Positions 26,937 to 35,779 of a stretch of 64,000 bases of DNA are shown here, one piece after another. The notes beneath the pieces are model-generated. The model was not told the origin of the DNA. It saw nothing but the letters and a program-made list of their open reading frames with translations, and searched no databases. Within the stretch, counting starts at the first letter, position 1. Each line of letters opens with the position of its first letter. Both the position numbers and the translations under genes were made by a program. The DNA comes from DATIXJ01 sp963714795 (GTDB lineage Bacteria; Bacteroidota; Ignavibacteria; UBA10030; SZUA-254): assembly GCA_963714795.1 (NCBI GenBank), contig CAVQPS010000009.1, positions 186,001 through 250,000 on the forward strand, in the 5' to 3' direction.

Positions 26937-29900
26937 TCACTCCTGTTTTGTGGTCTTTTCCCATTCTTCACGAGTGAGGATAGTGATAGGTTTGAGTTCT
27001 TTTGCAGAGAGAGCTGAATTGACTTTGTTCAGGTTTTTGGTTATCCAGTTGTCGAATTTCTTCGAAACGTCGGACAGCTCTCCCTTGAGAGCATCAGTAC
27101 GCTCGATTTCCGTCTGCGTTGGGGGACCATCGTAGAAGACGACATTGTTGTAGAGGTCACAAAGGTATTCTCGCAGGCGCTCTTCGCCGGTAATCATTCC
27201 ACCTTCTTTCGTTGCAACAATCTCTTTACGGATGACATCGGCCTCGGCTGATGCGGACTTGAGCTGATTGGAGATCTCCAAACCAACAGTGAGATTGTTT
27301 GAGCGGCTGTCAAGATCTGAACGGACTCCGTTAATCTTGTCGACGAGATACGTCATATCGCTCAACATATCATAGAGTTTCATCGACAGGTTGAATTGTG
27401 CTTTGTGATCAGCCTCGGTATACGTAAGCCGGGGATCCGGAAGAACTGTTAACTTCGTTGTCAGTACATCTTTATCTTTCGTAAGTTTAACGGTATACAC
27501 CCCGGGAAGGACGCGCGGCCCAATCCCTGCACCACCGGCGTTCGCTGCGGTCGGCACTTTGGGTGCTTTGAGGCGCATTCCCCACGTTGCACGATTCAGT
27601 CCGCGGCGCTTACTACTTGGAATCGTACCAAGAGATTTCCCGTCAGGTGAAAAAATTTCGATTTTCAAATCGCCAAAGATGTGACGCTTTTTTTGATAGT
27701 AGACAATCGTGGCGTCCGTCGTTGGATTTGGACCGGTGAACACCTGATCACCATTCACCCATCCGCCACCGGCATCGAGTGTCTGTTCGGTCGTTTTGAT
27801 TTGGAGAAATGCGACGTTTTGTGCCAGCACTTCCGGTGTCAGGGAACGTAACGGGGTAATATCATCAACAATCCAAATACCACGACCGTGTGTGGCGAGA
27901 ACCAAAGAATTGTCCCGCGGATGAATGGCGATATCACGAACAGCCACGTCCGGCAATTCGCCGCCTTTATATTGGGCAAACTGCTTGCCACCGTCGAGGG
28001 AAATCCAGAGGCCAAATTCTGTGCCAACGAACAATAAATCCGGGCGAACAAGATCTTCTCTCACGACATGGGCATATCCCCGCATCGGACTGTTATCAGC
28101 AACCAGAGAAAACCATGTCTTGCCGAAATCGGTGGTTCTGTAAACATACGGTTTCATATCGCCGAATGTATGCAGATCAAACGTTGCATACGCCGTTCCT
28201 TCGTTGAAGTGTCCCGCATCGATATAGGAGACCCAGGCATTTTTGGGGAGGCCCTTAATATTACCGACAACGTTTTCCCAATTTTTTCCTCCATCTCTTG
28301 TAACCTGGAGATTCCCATCGTCGGTTCCAACCCATATGACGTTGGAGTTCTTCGGAGACTCCGCAATGGAGTAGATCGTGCAATGCATTTCGGCAGAAGA
28401 GTTATCGATTGTTACACCACCGGATTGTTCCTGTTTTAGTTTCTCAGGATCGTTTGTCGTCAAGTCAGGAGATATGCGGTCCCATTTTTGGCCGTGGTTT
28501 TTCGATCGGAACAGGAATTGTGAACCGAGATAAATGGTTCCATCCATTGTCGGGCTCACATGGATCGGCGTATTCCAATTGTAGCGAAGCTTTCCTTCTT
28601 TGTAGCCGGGAAGCGGCTTAATGTCACGCACCTCATGGGTCTTTCGATTGACGCGTCCGATAGCTCCACCTTGCGATTCGGCGTAAATGTAATCGGTGTC
28701 AGAGGGATCCAAAAACATCCAGAAGCCGTCTCCACCGTACATGTTTTCCCAATTGCTGTTCGCTATTCCTCCGGGAAACTGGGAAGGGGCAACCCACGAA
28801 CTGTTGTCCTGCAGACCGCCATACACGTTGAACGGGCGTGCCATATCTAAACTGACATGATAGAATTGAGAGATCGGGAGATTTTCACCTTTCCACCAAT
28901 TGTTCGCCCCATCGAAGGAGTACCAGATGCCACCGTCATCTACGGTGATAACGTAATCGGTATTGGCAGTATCAATCCACACATCGTGAAAATCACCGTG
29001 GGCACCTCCCCCGATATAATTGAAACTTTTGCCACCGTTATCGCTCATGATAAGCCCACCATCAGTCTTGTACAATTTCTCAGGATTCTTTGGATCGACA
29101 ATCAGGTTGGCAAAGTAGAATGGTCGCCACAACATATTTTGACTGCGATCTTCTGCGATCCAAGTCTTCCCTCCGTCATCGGAGCGATAGAGACCATTAT
29201 TCGGAGGTGCACATTCGACAAAACAATACACCGTCTGTGGACGGGAAGGAGCAACTGCGACTGCAAGGCGTCCCCATGGTTTTGCGGGAAGTCCCTGGGC
29301 AGTTGATTCGTTGAGATCACTCCATGTCGCGCCCCCGTCCGTGCTCTTGAAAAAGCCGGAGCCACTGGGTGCGGTAGCGCTATCACCGCCCGAGCGGAAC
29401 GTCCAGCCCTTCCGGCGGAAATCCCACATACACGCGTAGATTGTTTTGGGATTTGATTTGTCTATGGAGATCATTGAACATCCGGTCGAAAGATTGGATC
29501 CTGCGAGAATCTTATTCCAGGTTGTTCCTCCATCGGTAGTTTTGTAAAGCCCACGCTCATCGCCGTCGCTCCACAACTTACCGGGAACAGCAACGTAGAC
29601 AATCTTTGAATCGGTTGGATCGACAATTATCTTTGAGATACGTTCAGACTCTTTGAGTCCCATGTTGGTCCATGTTTCGCCGCCATCGGTTGACTTATAG
29701 ATGCCGTCACCGATCGATACGCTATTCCGAGTCCAGCATTCTCCGGTTCCAACCCATATCGTTTTTGAATTTGCCGGATCGATCGTAACGGCACCGATGG
29801 ACATGACCGATTCCTTATCGAACACCGGTTTGTATGTGGTACCGCCATTCATGGATTTCCAAACGCCACCGCTTGCAGACCCGACGTAAATGGTGAGGCG

Positions 29901-30101
29901 TTTGTCTTCGTGGACTGCGTCGATAGCTGCAATTCGGCCACTCATTGTAGCCGATCCGATGTTTCGTGCTCCGAGACCGGAAAATGTCTCGGGGTCGATC
30001 CTCACCGGCGTGCCTGATTCTTTCTTCTGGCTCTGTGCTGAAAACCCGAACAAAACAGATAAGAAAGCACAGAGTGCAAGTATGGAAACAATATGTTTCA
30101 T
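26937..30101 (-). CDS. Exported sortilin/VPS10-like BNR-repeat protein
   Basis: About 1,054 residues with signal peptide (HIVSILALCAFLSVLFGF) and long series of propeller blades: RIDPETFSGLGARNIGSATM, IYVGSASGGVWKSMNGGTTY, IWVGTGECWTRNSVSIGDGI, LYKTTDGGTTWNKI and others, up to ATHGRGIWIVDDITPLRSLT. An Ig-like segment and a helical C-terminal region follow, ending in REEWEKTTKQE. Such glycosyl-hydrolase-annotated VPS10 proteins are common in Bacteroidota and Acidobacteria; no hydrolase residues can be assigned. No sorting domain is present, so it is probably periplasmic or Sec-exported. AAGGA lies 9 nt before ATG 30101. It follows the LolA-like gene by about 40 bp and is likely co-transcribed. 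Confidence 0.82.
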   Translation of the reverse strand: MKHIVSILALCAFLSVLFGFSAQSQKKESGTPVRIDPETFSGLGARNIGSATMSGRIAAIDAVHEDKRLTIYVGSASGGVWKSMNGGTTYKPVFDKESVMSIGAVTIDPANSKTIWVGTGECWTRNSVSIGDGIYKSTDGGETWTNMGLKESERISKIIVDPTDSKIVYVAVPGKLWSDGDERGLYKTTDGGTTWNKILAGSNLSTGCSMISIDKSNPKTIYACMWDFRRKGWTFRSGGDSATAPSGSGFFKSTDGGATWSDLNESTAQGLPAKPWGRLAVAVAPSRPQTVYCFVECAPPNNGLYRSDDGGKTWIAEDRSQNMLWRPFYFANLIVDPKNPEKLYKTDGGLIMSDNGGKSFNYIGGGAHGDFHDVWIDTANTDYVITVDDGGIWYSFDGANNWWKGENLPISQFYHVSLDMARPFNVYGGLQDNSSWVAPSQFPGGIANSNWENMYGGDGFWMFLDPSDTDYIYAESQGGAIGRVNRKTHEVRDIKPLPGYKEGKLRYNWNTPIHVSPTMDGTIYLGSQFLFRSKNHGQKWDRISPDLTTNDPEKLKQEQSGGVTIDNSSAEMHCTIYSIAESPKNSNVIWVGTDDGNLQVTRDGGKNWENVVGNIKGLPKNAWVSYIDAGHFNEGTAYATFDLHTFGDMKPYVYRTTDFGKTWFSLVADNSPMRGYAHVVREDLVRPDLLFVGTEFGLWISLDGGKQFAQYKGGELPDVAVRDIAIHPRDNSLVLATHGRGIWIVDDITPLRSLTPEVLAQNVAFLQIKTTEQTLDAGGGWVNGDQVFTGPNPTTDATIVYYQKKRHIFGDLKIEIFSPDGKSLGTIPSSKRRGLNRATWGMRLKAPKVPTAANAGGAGIGPRVLPGVYTVKLTKDKDVLTTKLTVLPDPRLTYTEADHKAQFNLSMKLYDMLSDMTYLVDKINGVRSDLDSRSNNLTVGLEISNQLKSASAEADVIRKEIVATKEGGMITGEERLREYLCDLYNNVVFYDGPPTQTEIERTDALKGELSDVSKKFDNWITKNLNKVNSALSAKELKPITILTREEWEKTTKQE

Positions 30102-30139
30102 GGAAGCAATTTCCTTTTGATTGTTGTTCATATGATCCC

Positions 30140-30880
30140 TTACTTACTGTTTGCTTGAGGTGTAGGTTTGGAAAATCGATCGCCGGCAAGAGGAGTATTT
30201 ACTTCAATTTTTTCGTATGTAGTTTTGCTTGTGAACTCACTTCCCTTGCTTCCGACTTCCCGATAGAAGGGATAGTATACGCCGTTGACTTCTTTATAGT
30301 CGCCGAGGTTTATGAAGAATTCCGATTCGTTTCCACGAATTGTTCGTTTGATCTCAATCTTAATTGGAACATAGTAATCGGTGTCCATATAGTATGTGTA
30401 CGTGTCACCGCTTTTCAATGTTATTTCCAGTTTGTATGCATCGGTGCCATCGACAGGCTCCGTACCGATAAATTTCACTGTGTTGCCCTTCGTATTGTAA
30501 TCGATTAACGGTCCATCGAAATCGGCATCCTGTTCGATACTGCGCAGTTCTCCTTCATCGAGACTTTCAACATCCTTCTTGCCGCCCCAGGGTTGAATTT
30601 TCCACCCTGACTTGCCGTCATAAGCGGTAATACCGGTCATACCTTGCATGGTAAATTCCGAGCGAACCATATCAGGGCGTTTGTTCTCCTGGCGGACAGG
30701 AGCTTCGAAACCGCCACCGCCAATAAATTTTCCGACGCGGACAATTTCATTCGCGGCTTTGATTTTTTCTCTCCCACCGATGGTTTTGATGTACTTGGCT
30801 ATGATCTCATCAGCTGTTTGTGTTTGGGCAACAGGGGCAATAACAAGCAGCATTGCCGTAAGTGTAAACAGTAAGCGCAT
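30140..30880 (-). CDS. Exported LolA-like (outer-membrane lipoprotein-sorting-type) protein
   Basis: A 246-residue exported protein with signal peptide (LLFTLTAMLLVIAPVAQTQT) and the pattern ADEIIAKYIKTIGGREKIKA, RPDMVRSEFTMQGMTGITAY, DGKSGWKIQPWGG and SGDTYTYYMDTDYYVPIKIE. This is the LolA/LolB-like half-barrel often annotated as outer-membrane lipoprotein-sorting protein, found beside many secreted proteases and propellers in this phylum. True LolA function is unlikely, because the gene is in an accessory region with a secreted neighbour. AAAGGAA precedes the ATG. Confidence 0.75.
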   Translation of the reverse strand: MRLLFTLTAMLLVIAPVAQTQTADEIIAKYIKTIGGREKIKAANEIVRVGKFIGGGGFEAPVRQENKRPDMVRSEFTMQGMTGITAYDGKSGWKIQPWGGKKDVESLDEGELRSIEQDADFDGPLIDYNTKGNTVKFIGTEPVDGTDAYKLEITLKSGDTYTYYMDTDYYVPIKIEIKRTIRGNESEFFINLGDYKEVNGVYYPFYREVGSKGSEFTSKTTYEKIEVNTPLAGDRFSKPTPQANSK

Positions 30881-31353
30881 AAAGTTTCCTTTGCGTTATT
30901 ATTGCGGTGAATACGTTAGAATCAATCAGCCTTAACTGAGATTTGAAGACATATCAGATATACGAGCTCCAACCGACGATGGTTGCGAAATTAATTCTCT
31001 AAAATTAATATTTTGGCTGTGCGTTTCAGAGTAAAAGACTGTATGAACTACCGTTGTAAAATGTGCAAAATGTACTTGAAACACTAACGGAGATAGCTTT
31101 GATGGAAGGAATTATAAGATAATATAAAAGAAAATTTCTCGTTTTCAAGTTTTCTTGATAGATGGTAATGTTACAGTTTCAATTCGCCAGATTCGCCATT
31201 TTTAGAAAACGGAAAAAACAGATAGAAAATTCTTCAAAAAACCTTAAAGAATTTAATAAATGAGAAAGATTCGTATGTGTATATGTGTTTTTATCTTGAT
31301 TTTGATGTTGCCCAATAGGATTTGGGATGAAAGAGTTTATGCGCCGCGAATTG
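30881..31353. other. AT-rich intergenic stretch, no gene seen
   Basis: It holds the leader of the LolA-like gene and AT-rich sequence without a convincing frame, hairpin with T-run or repeat. A 75-codon plus-strand frame starting at 31260 overlaps the end of the next gene and does not look coding. Confidence 0.5.
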
Positions 31354-31968
31354 TTAATCCAAGAACTCAAATTGTACGTCCCTCAGGTGAACAGGTGCGT
31401 ATTCATGGGGAAAGGGTTCAATCGTCCCAGTTACTTTTAGACGAACAGAATTTTCTTTTAATGTGCGAAATATTGGATAATCATTAAGAGACACAGTAAA
31501 ATAAAACAGATACCCGTCGCTTGCTACACCGACATCGACGGTATTATCACCAAGATCGTCAACTATTCCAAAAGTACCTATCCATGTTACTTTAATACCG
31601 ACAAAATTACTGATAAACTGCGCACGAAGAAGCGGCGGCTGGTCATTAACTTGGCGGATAATTTCTATGGGCGTTGGCTTTGAAGATTCGTCGGAATCAG
31701 ATCGAACACTGTTTTTTTCTATATTCTTTGTTTGTTGGTCAATATCTTGAATAGATTGTTTTCGCTTAAGGAGAAAGATTACTAATGAACATAATATTGC
31801 TATTAACAGCAGGATGGTCAGCAGGAGTCGTTTGTATCCTATTGCTTGACCGATGGAATTATATCGTTCGTCCGTTATCGTTTCAAAAAGTTCTCCTAAT
31901 ATCGAGTATATCAGCCATATTATCGGCGGCAATAGGAACACTAATTGGAATGATTTTCTATTTTTCAT
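31354..31968 (-). CDS. Membrane-anchored protein with OB-like C-terminal domain
   Basis: A 204-residue protein with two N-terminal membrane segments (LVFLLPPIIWLIYSILGEL and LLLTILLLIAILCSLVIFLL), a charged linker with IQDIDQQTKNIEKNSVRSD, then a soluble domain of about 100 residues: LLRAQFISNFVGIKVTWIGT, NTVDVGVASDGYLFYFTVSL, VRLKVTGTIEPFPHEYAPVH. The strand pattern and the GTI phrase resemble the OB-fold (tRNA_anti-like) domains of bacterial membrane proteins. Weakly similar in layout to the lipoprotein at 41185. Function unknown. Confidence 0.6.
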   Translation of the reverse strand: MKNRKSFQLVFLLPPIIWLIYSILGELFETITDERYNSIGQAIGYKRLLLTILLLIAILCSLVIFLLKRKQSIQDIDQQTKNIEKNSVRSDSDESSKPTPIEIIRQVNDQPPLLRAQFISNFVGIKVTWIGTFGIVDDLGDNTVDVGVASDGYLFYFTVSLNDYPIFRTLKENSVRLKVTGTIEPFPHEYAPVHLRDVQFEFLD

Positions 31969-32019
31969 TTGGGGTGATCCCTTTTAACTGAATCGAAATA
32001 AACAGACAACAAGGATTTT

Positions 32020-32325
32020 TTATTCTTTCTTTGTTAATGTTTCAAATGGATTCAGTACTCGTTTGTCTCGTTTCGCCTTTTTTATTCTCCAAACAATTAT
32101 TAGAGCAATGAGAATTACCAACAACAATGCCCATGCCGGAGACCCCATTACATCCACATTGAGAAACACAATACAGACCAGAAAAAAAGAAGTCGCAGAC
32201 TTCCAAATTTCAGAAAGAATACCATACTGGTAAAGTAGGACTATGAAAATGAGAAAAAGCCAAATCAAGACCCAGTTGAGTTTCTTGGCAATAGCGATCA
32301 AAGCAGGTTGAAGTTCTTCATTCAT
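32020..32325 (-). CDS. Small two-helix membrane protein, unknown
   Basis: A 101-residue protein with two membrane segments (LNWVLIWLFLIFIVLLYQYG and SPAWALLLVILIALIIVWRI) and a positively charged tail (KKAKRDKRVLNPFETL). I begin at ATG 32325 because GGAG lies 6 nt upstream; a longer reading adds 13 residues. It precedes the OB-like membrane protein on the same strand by about 50 bp. No family recognised. Confidence 0.55.
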   Translation of the reverse strand: MNEELQPALIAIAKKLNWVLIWLFLIFIVLLYQYGILSEIWKSATSFFLVCIVFLNVDVMGSPAWALLLVILIALIIVWRIKKAKRDKRVLNPFETLTKKE

Positions 32326-32440
32326 ATCACTCTCCGGTGATTTAGTGGTAGCAAATATAGGCAAAAAATATATTCAAGGTAACTTGACTTTGATTTAATT
32401 AATCAGTATCTTAAGCATAAGATTAAACATGGAGAAAATC

Positions 32441-32635
32441 ATGAAAATTAAACAAAATATGGATGCCGCCGAATACTTAAAGCAACATTACTTGGCAAAG
32501 TCGAGAGAGGTGTCGGCGGTGTGGTTACAAATCCAGATGGAGGAGGCGGCTTATGAACGGTTACAGAAAGAATTGAAGGGCATCGCTGTTGCCCTGCGGT
32601 CTCTTGCGGATAGTGACCCAACTATTGACCGGTGA
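32441..32635 (+). CDS. Small hypothetical protein next to transposase remnant
   Basis: A 64-residue reading with GGAG 6 nt before ATG 32441 (MKIKQNMDAAEYLKQH). It is mostly helical and charged (ERLQKELKGIAVALRSL), with coiled-coil character. It ends at the GTG that could start the transposase frame, so the two overlap by 4 bp. Similar small genes accompany some IS elements, but I do not recognise it. Confidence 0.4.
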   Translation: MKIKQNMDAAEYLKQHYLAKSREVSAVWLQIQMEEAAYERLQKELKGIAVALRSLADSDPTIDR

Positions 32636-32652
32636 AAATCAAAGAGGCGTAT

Positions 32653-33154
32653 ATGAACACACTATCAGTCGAAAAAAAATCCCTTATTCTTTCCCTTCTC
32701 ACAGAAGGTCAATCAGTACGAGCTACATCACGCATTGCAGACGTTAGCCCTGTTACCGTTCTCAAATTATTACTTGAAGCGGGACAGAAGGCGAACGACA
32801 TTCACGATTCCCTTGTGGTAAACATTCAAGCCGGATATGTACAATGTGACGAACAGTGGCAATTCGTACAGTGTAAACAGAAACGTGTGCGGTCAAGCGA
32901 AGAAGCCAAAGAACGCGGTGACTTCTACACATTCGTTGCAATGGATTCAGACACTAAGCTTGCGATCTGTTACCGCGTAGGTAAACGTACTGCACATCTC
33001 ACGACATCATTTATGATGGAATTGGCAACGCGTGTAATGACTCGTTTCCAATTAAGTACGGATTCATTCATCGCCGTATCGTGATGCCGTTGACCGCGTG
33101 TTTGGAGAAGATATTGCGTATGCACAAATTCACATGATAGATAGTAGTTGGTAA
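32653..33154 (+). pseudogene. IS1-like transposase remnant, frameshifted and truncated
   Basis: An N-terminal HTH region (LLTEGQSVRATSRIADVSPV) is followed by the IS1-type catalytic start CDEQWQFVQCKQKRV and DSDTKLAICYRVGKRT. The frame breaks after FQLSTDSFIA; shifting one base at about 33077-33082 continues with YRDAVDRVFGEDIAYAQIHM to a stop at 33154. The rest of the catalytic domain, including the final Glu, is missing. It may start at GTG 32632 or ATG 32653. No clear terminal inverted repeats or target duplication were found by eye. The element is inactive. Confidence 0.7.
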
Positions 33155-33281
33155 TTTCGCCAAAGTCGCTTACTCTGAATTCGCGTCCTGTTGAAATTCT
33201 ATTCAGCATCTATTTCGAACTGCCGCTTAGTATGCCAATTCGAAGACTCTGTGGAAGTTTGCGAGTAGCTCGATGTTCCGC

Positions 33282-33427
33282 CCCCCGATACTCGGACTAC
33301 AGTGGCAAAGCCATCTTCCAAAGGAATCACTTTGTGACCTTCGGGAAAGACCTCAATCAGTGATAAACTGGTTGAGATTTTGTGTTGAGAGTGGCTGCGT
33401 TGAAGGAAAAGCCTGGAATGATACCCC
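33282..33427 (+). repeat. tRNA-end repeat, copy 3 (degenerate)
   Basis: CCCCCCGATACTCGGACTAC corresponds to the tRNA end of copy 1, and ACCTCAATCAGTGATAAACT plus GCGTTGAAGGAAAAG to the rest, ending at TACCCC. About 46 bp are inserted between the two halves, including TGACCTTCGGG. Just before it, AGTAGCTCG recalls the tRNA D-arm. The gap 33155-33565 otherwise holds no gene that I can support. Confidence 0.7.
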
Positions 33428-33565
33428 TTGTACGCGAAAACTAATTTGATATTGATTCCCCGGTTAGTTAGATTGGCAATGAAATAAATTATAGCACCGT
33501 TGTGATTTAGTAAAGAGTGCCTTTTTTTTTGAAAATATTTATTGAGCCAACAACATGAGGTCGCT

Positions 33566-33775
33566 ATGATGAAACTTACCAAAGAGGAAAAAGGATACAT
33601 GCTTGGCAACACGCAAGGATCGCAATGGAACTGCCCCACGTGTAAAGCCCCGTTGGATCCGGAAGGCGCCGAGATTATTATTCATCACGAAGATATCAAA
33701 ATCGTGAAATACACCTGCCATGCATGCCCCACGATTCGCCTATTTACTCTTGATATTATTAAACGGAAATTGTGA
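33566..33775 (+). CDS. Small zinc-ribbon protein, unknown
   Basis: A 69-residue protein, ATG 33566 with GAGG 5-8 nt upstream. Two Cys pairs, CPTCKAPLDPEGAE and YTCHACPTIRLFT, are 28 residues apart and would bind one zinc. The rest is short and charged. It could be an RNA- or DNA-binding accessory factor; no family recognised. It sits between tRNA-end repeat copies 3 and 4. Confidence 0.5.
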   Translation: MMKLTKEEKGYMLGNTQGSQWNCPTCKAPLDPEGAEIIIHHEDIKIVKYTCHACPTIRLFTLDIIKRKL

Positions 33776-33841
33776 ATGATAAACCCTTTCACCGGCTTCA
33801 CTCATTCTCATTCTTTTTGACCATCTCCGCATTCATTGACA

Positions 33842-33885
33842 GTCGGTGCGTTGAAGGAAAAGACAATACTGTCCCCACGCGATAA
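33842..33885 (+). repeat. tRNA-end repeat, copy 4 (3' fragment)
   Basis: GTGCGTTGAAGGAAAAGACA, then CCCC and GCGATA, aligns with the right end of copies 1-3. The tRNA-derived half is absent. The copy lies in the 603-bp gap 33776-34378, which also carries a third copy of the short dispersed repeat (34022-34053) and the tolC promoter, but no convincing gene. Confidence 0.55.
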
Positions 33886-34021
33886 AAAGTACTACAGCAT
33901 ATGCTTTTTATGTTATGGTCTCATAGACAAGAATTGTCTGACAAGAATTGTCTCCGGCGATTTTTTATTACGTCCGGAATATTCCGTTTTAAATCCTCAG
34001 ATATTTCGATTCTTTAGAATT

Positions 34022-34053
34022 ACATTGCCCGGTGTCGATCCGTCCGGAGAGCT
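34022..34053. repeat. Dispersed short repeat, copy 3
   Basis: ACATTGCCCGGTGTCGATCC followed by GTCCGGAGAGCTG matches 21394-21426 with a few changes. Confidence 0.5.
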
Positions 34054-34244
34054 GACAAATGGTCAATTTATGTGTGGAAATATTATTTTTACTGAAGGCG
34101 GTAGCGGTATTTCTTGGATAATGAACCTTAAATCTGAATCCGGAAACCAAGCTCATTTTTAAAGCAAGAAAGAGATATTACAATGAAAGGGGCAGTTGAC
34201 CATACTTGTTTCCGATTTTTTAAAAAAAATTTTAATTCTCAAAC

Positions 34245-34273
34245 TTGACAATATCAAAAACAAACATCATATT
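34245..34273 (+). promoter_or_regulatory. Promoter of the RND efflux operon
   Basis: TTGACA (34245-34250) and CATATT (34268-34273) with a 17-nt spacer, about 100 nt before the tolC-like start. Confidence 0.45.
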
Positions 34274-34378
34274 TAATAAAGAAACAATATTCCTTTATCT
34301 ACGGATATTTGTATTTCTGTGAAGCTTCAAAATTGTTTCCGCTGATTTGTACATTTCTTATACATCCAGACTGTTGAT

Positions 34379-35701
34379 ATGAAAAGAATAATACAATTAC
34401 TTGTCATAGTTATATTTTTTATTACACCGGCAATATCTCAATCTCATAATCAAGCGGACACGTTGCTACCGCCTGCTACACTTGAAGATTGCGTACAATA
34501 CGCGCTTACGCATCAGCCCGGAATCAATCAATCGTTAACAAATGAACAAATCGCAGACGAAGAAATAAAAAGTAAACTGGCTGATTGGTTTCCACAGATA
34601 GATTTTAATTTTAATATCGTCCACAATTACCAGCTACCGGTCACCATCGTTCAAGGCACCGGATCTCAGGTCGGTGTGACCAACACGTCGAGCGGTCTGT
34701 TTTCCGTCACACAAACCATTTTCGACAGGGATGTTCTTCTTGCGAGCAGCACGGCCGGCGATGTACGGGAACGGTCAGTGCAAACGACAGCGGGAAATAA
34801 AATTAATGTTTTTGTCAATGTCAGCAAAGCATATTATTCAGTATTATTAATACAAAATCAAATCGATTTAGCAAACGAAGACATTGCCCGTTTGGAACAG
34901 GGTTTAAAGGATTCGTATAATCAATATAAGGGCGGCGTCGTAGCCAAAACAGATTACATGCAGGCAACCATTGCTTTGAATAATGCTAAAGCCGCCGCAC
35001 AACAGGATCAGGAACAATTAAAAACCAGTTATGCAAATTTAAAAGAACAGATGGGATATCCTTCGCAAGGCGAGATCCGTTTGAATTCGGATATAACAAA
35101 AGCGGAGAATGATATCGGCACCGATACTACCGCAACGTTAAACTATGAAAACAGAATTGAGTATAAATTATTACAAACGCAACGGCGGCTTGAGGAAGCC
35201 AACCTTCATTATTCCGTCTGGAGTTTTCTTCCAACGTTATCCGCTTTCGGAGAATATAATTTCAATTTTCAGAACAATCAGTTCTCAGCTCTTTATAACC
35301 AGAATTTCCCGAATTCTTATATCGGCTTACAGTTGTCGTTTCCTCTTTTCCAGGGAGGAAAAAGGATAGCGCAAATTGAAGAAGCACAGTCGGAATTGAA
35401 GCTTATCGATTACGTTCAGTCGGCTTTAGAAAGTTCAATCAATACCGAATACACACAAGCGTTGGCAAATTACAAAAGCAACCTGATTAATTTCCAGACG
35501 CAGAAGGATAATCTTAAACTGGCAAATGATGTCTATACCATCATTGAGCTTCAATATAAATCAGGCATCAAAACGTACCTGGAAGTTATTACGGCGGAAA
35601 CAAATTTACGGACAACACAGGTGACGTATTTGAATGCGCTCTATCAGGTTTTGATCAGTAAAACGGATTTGCAGAAAGCACTGGGCACGATCAGTTATTG
35701 A
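34379..35701 (+). CDS. TolC-family outer-membrane efflux protein
   Basis: A 440-residue outer-membrane channel partner for RND pumps. Signal peptide IIQLLVIVIFFITPAISQ; TLEDCVQYALTHQPGINQSL is the usual start of the mature protein. Repeated helices follow (QIDLANEDIARLEQGLKDSY, YKGGVVAKTDYMQATIALNN, GIKTYLEVITAETNLRTTQV), as in the two TolC structural repeats. First gene of a three-gene pump operon; the adaptor gene follows after 78 bp. Confidence 0.92.
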   Translation: MKRIIQLLVIVIFFITPAISQSHNQADTLLPPATLEDCVQYALTHQPGINQSLTNEQIADEEIKSKLADWFPQIDFNFNIVHNYQLPVTIVQGTGSQVGVTNTSSGLFSVTQTIFDRDVLLASSTAGDVRERSVQTTAGNKINVFVNVSKAYYSVLLIQNQIDLANEDIARLEQGLKDSYNQYKGGVVAKTDYMQATIALNNAKAAAQQDQEQLKTSYANLKEQMGYPSQGEIRLNSDITKAENDIGTDTTATLNYENRIEYKLLQTQRRLEEANLHYSVWSFLPTLSAFGEYNFNFQNNQFSALYNQNFPNSYIGLQLSFPLFQGGKRIAQIEEAQSELKLIDYVQSALESSINTEYTQALANYKSNLINFQTQKDNLKLANDVYTIIELQYKSGIKTYLEVITAETNLRTTQVTYLNALYQVLISKTDLQKALGTISY

Positions 35702-35779
35702 CTGCCTTCGTGAGACCGCTGAATATTCAGATTGTGTTGTCATAATCGTATTAACATGTTCACTCAGAAGCATACACCA

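Noticed and set aside
31260..31487. 75-codon plus-strand frame with a hydrophobic start
   Set aside because: It overlaps the 3' end of the OB-like membrane gene on the other strand and looks like chance AT-rich sequence.
32441..33154. Small ORF plus transposase considered as toxin-antitoxin
   Set aside because: The downstream product has the IS1-type DEQW catalytic start, and nothing suggests a toxin.
33199..33639. 146-codon minus-strand frame
   Set aside because: It runs antisense through tRNA-end repeat copy 3 and into the zinc-ribbon gene; composition is not coding-like.
33836..34162. 108-codon plus-strand frame
   Set aside because: Its first codons are the tRNA-end repeat fragment and the middle is the dispersed repeat; there is no ribosome site or family match.
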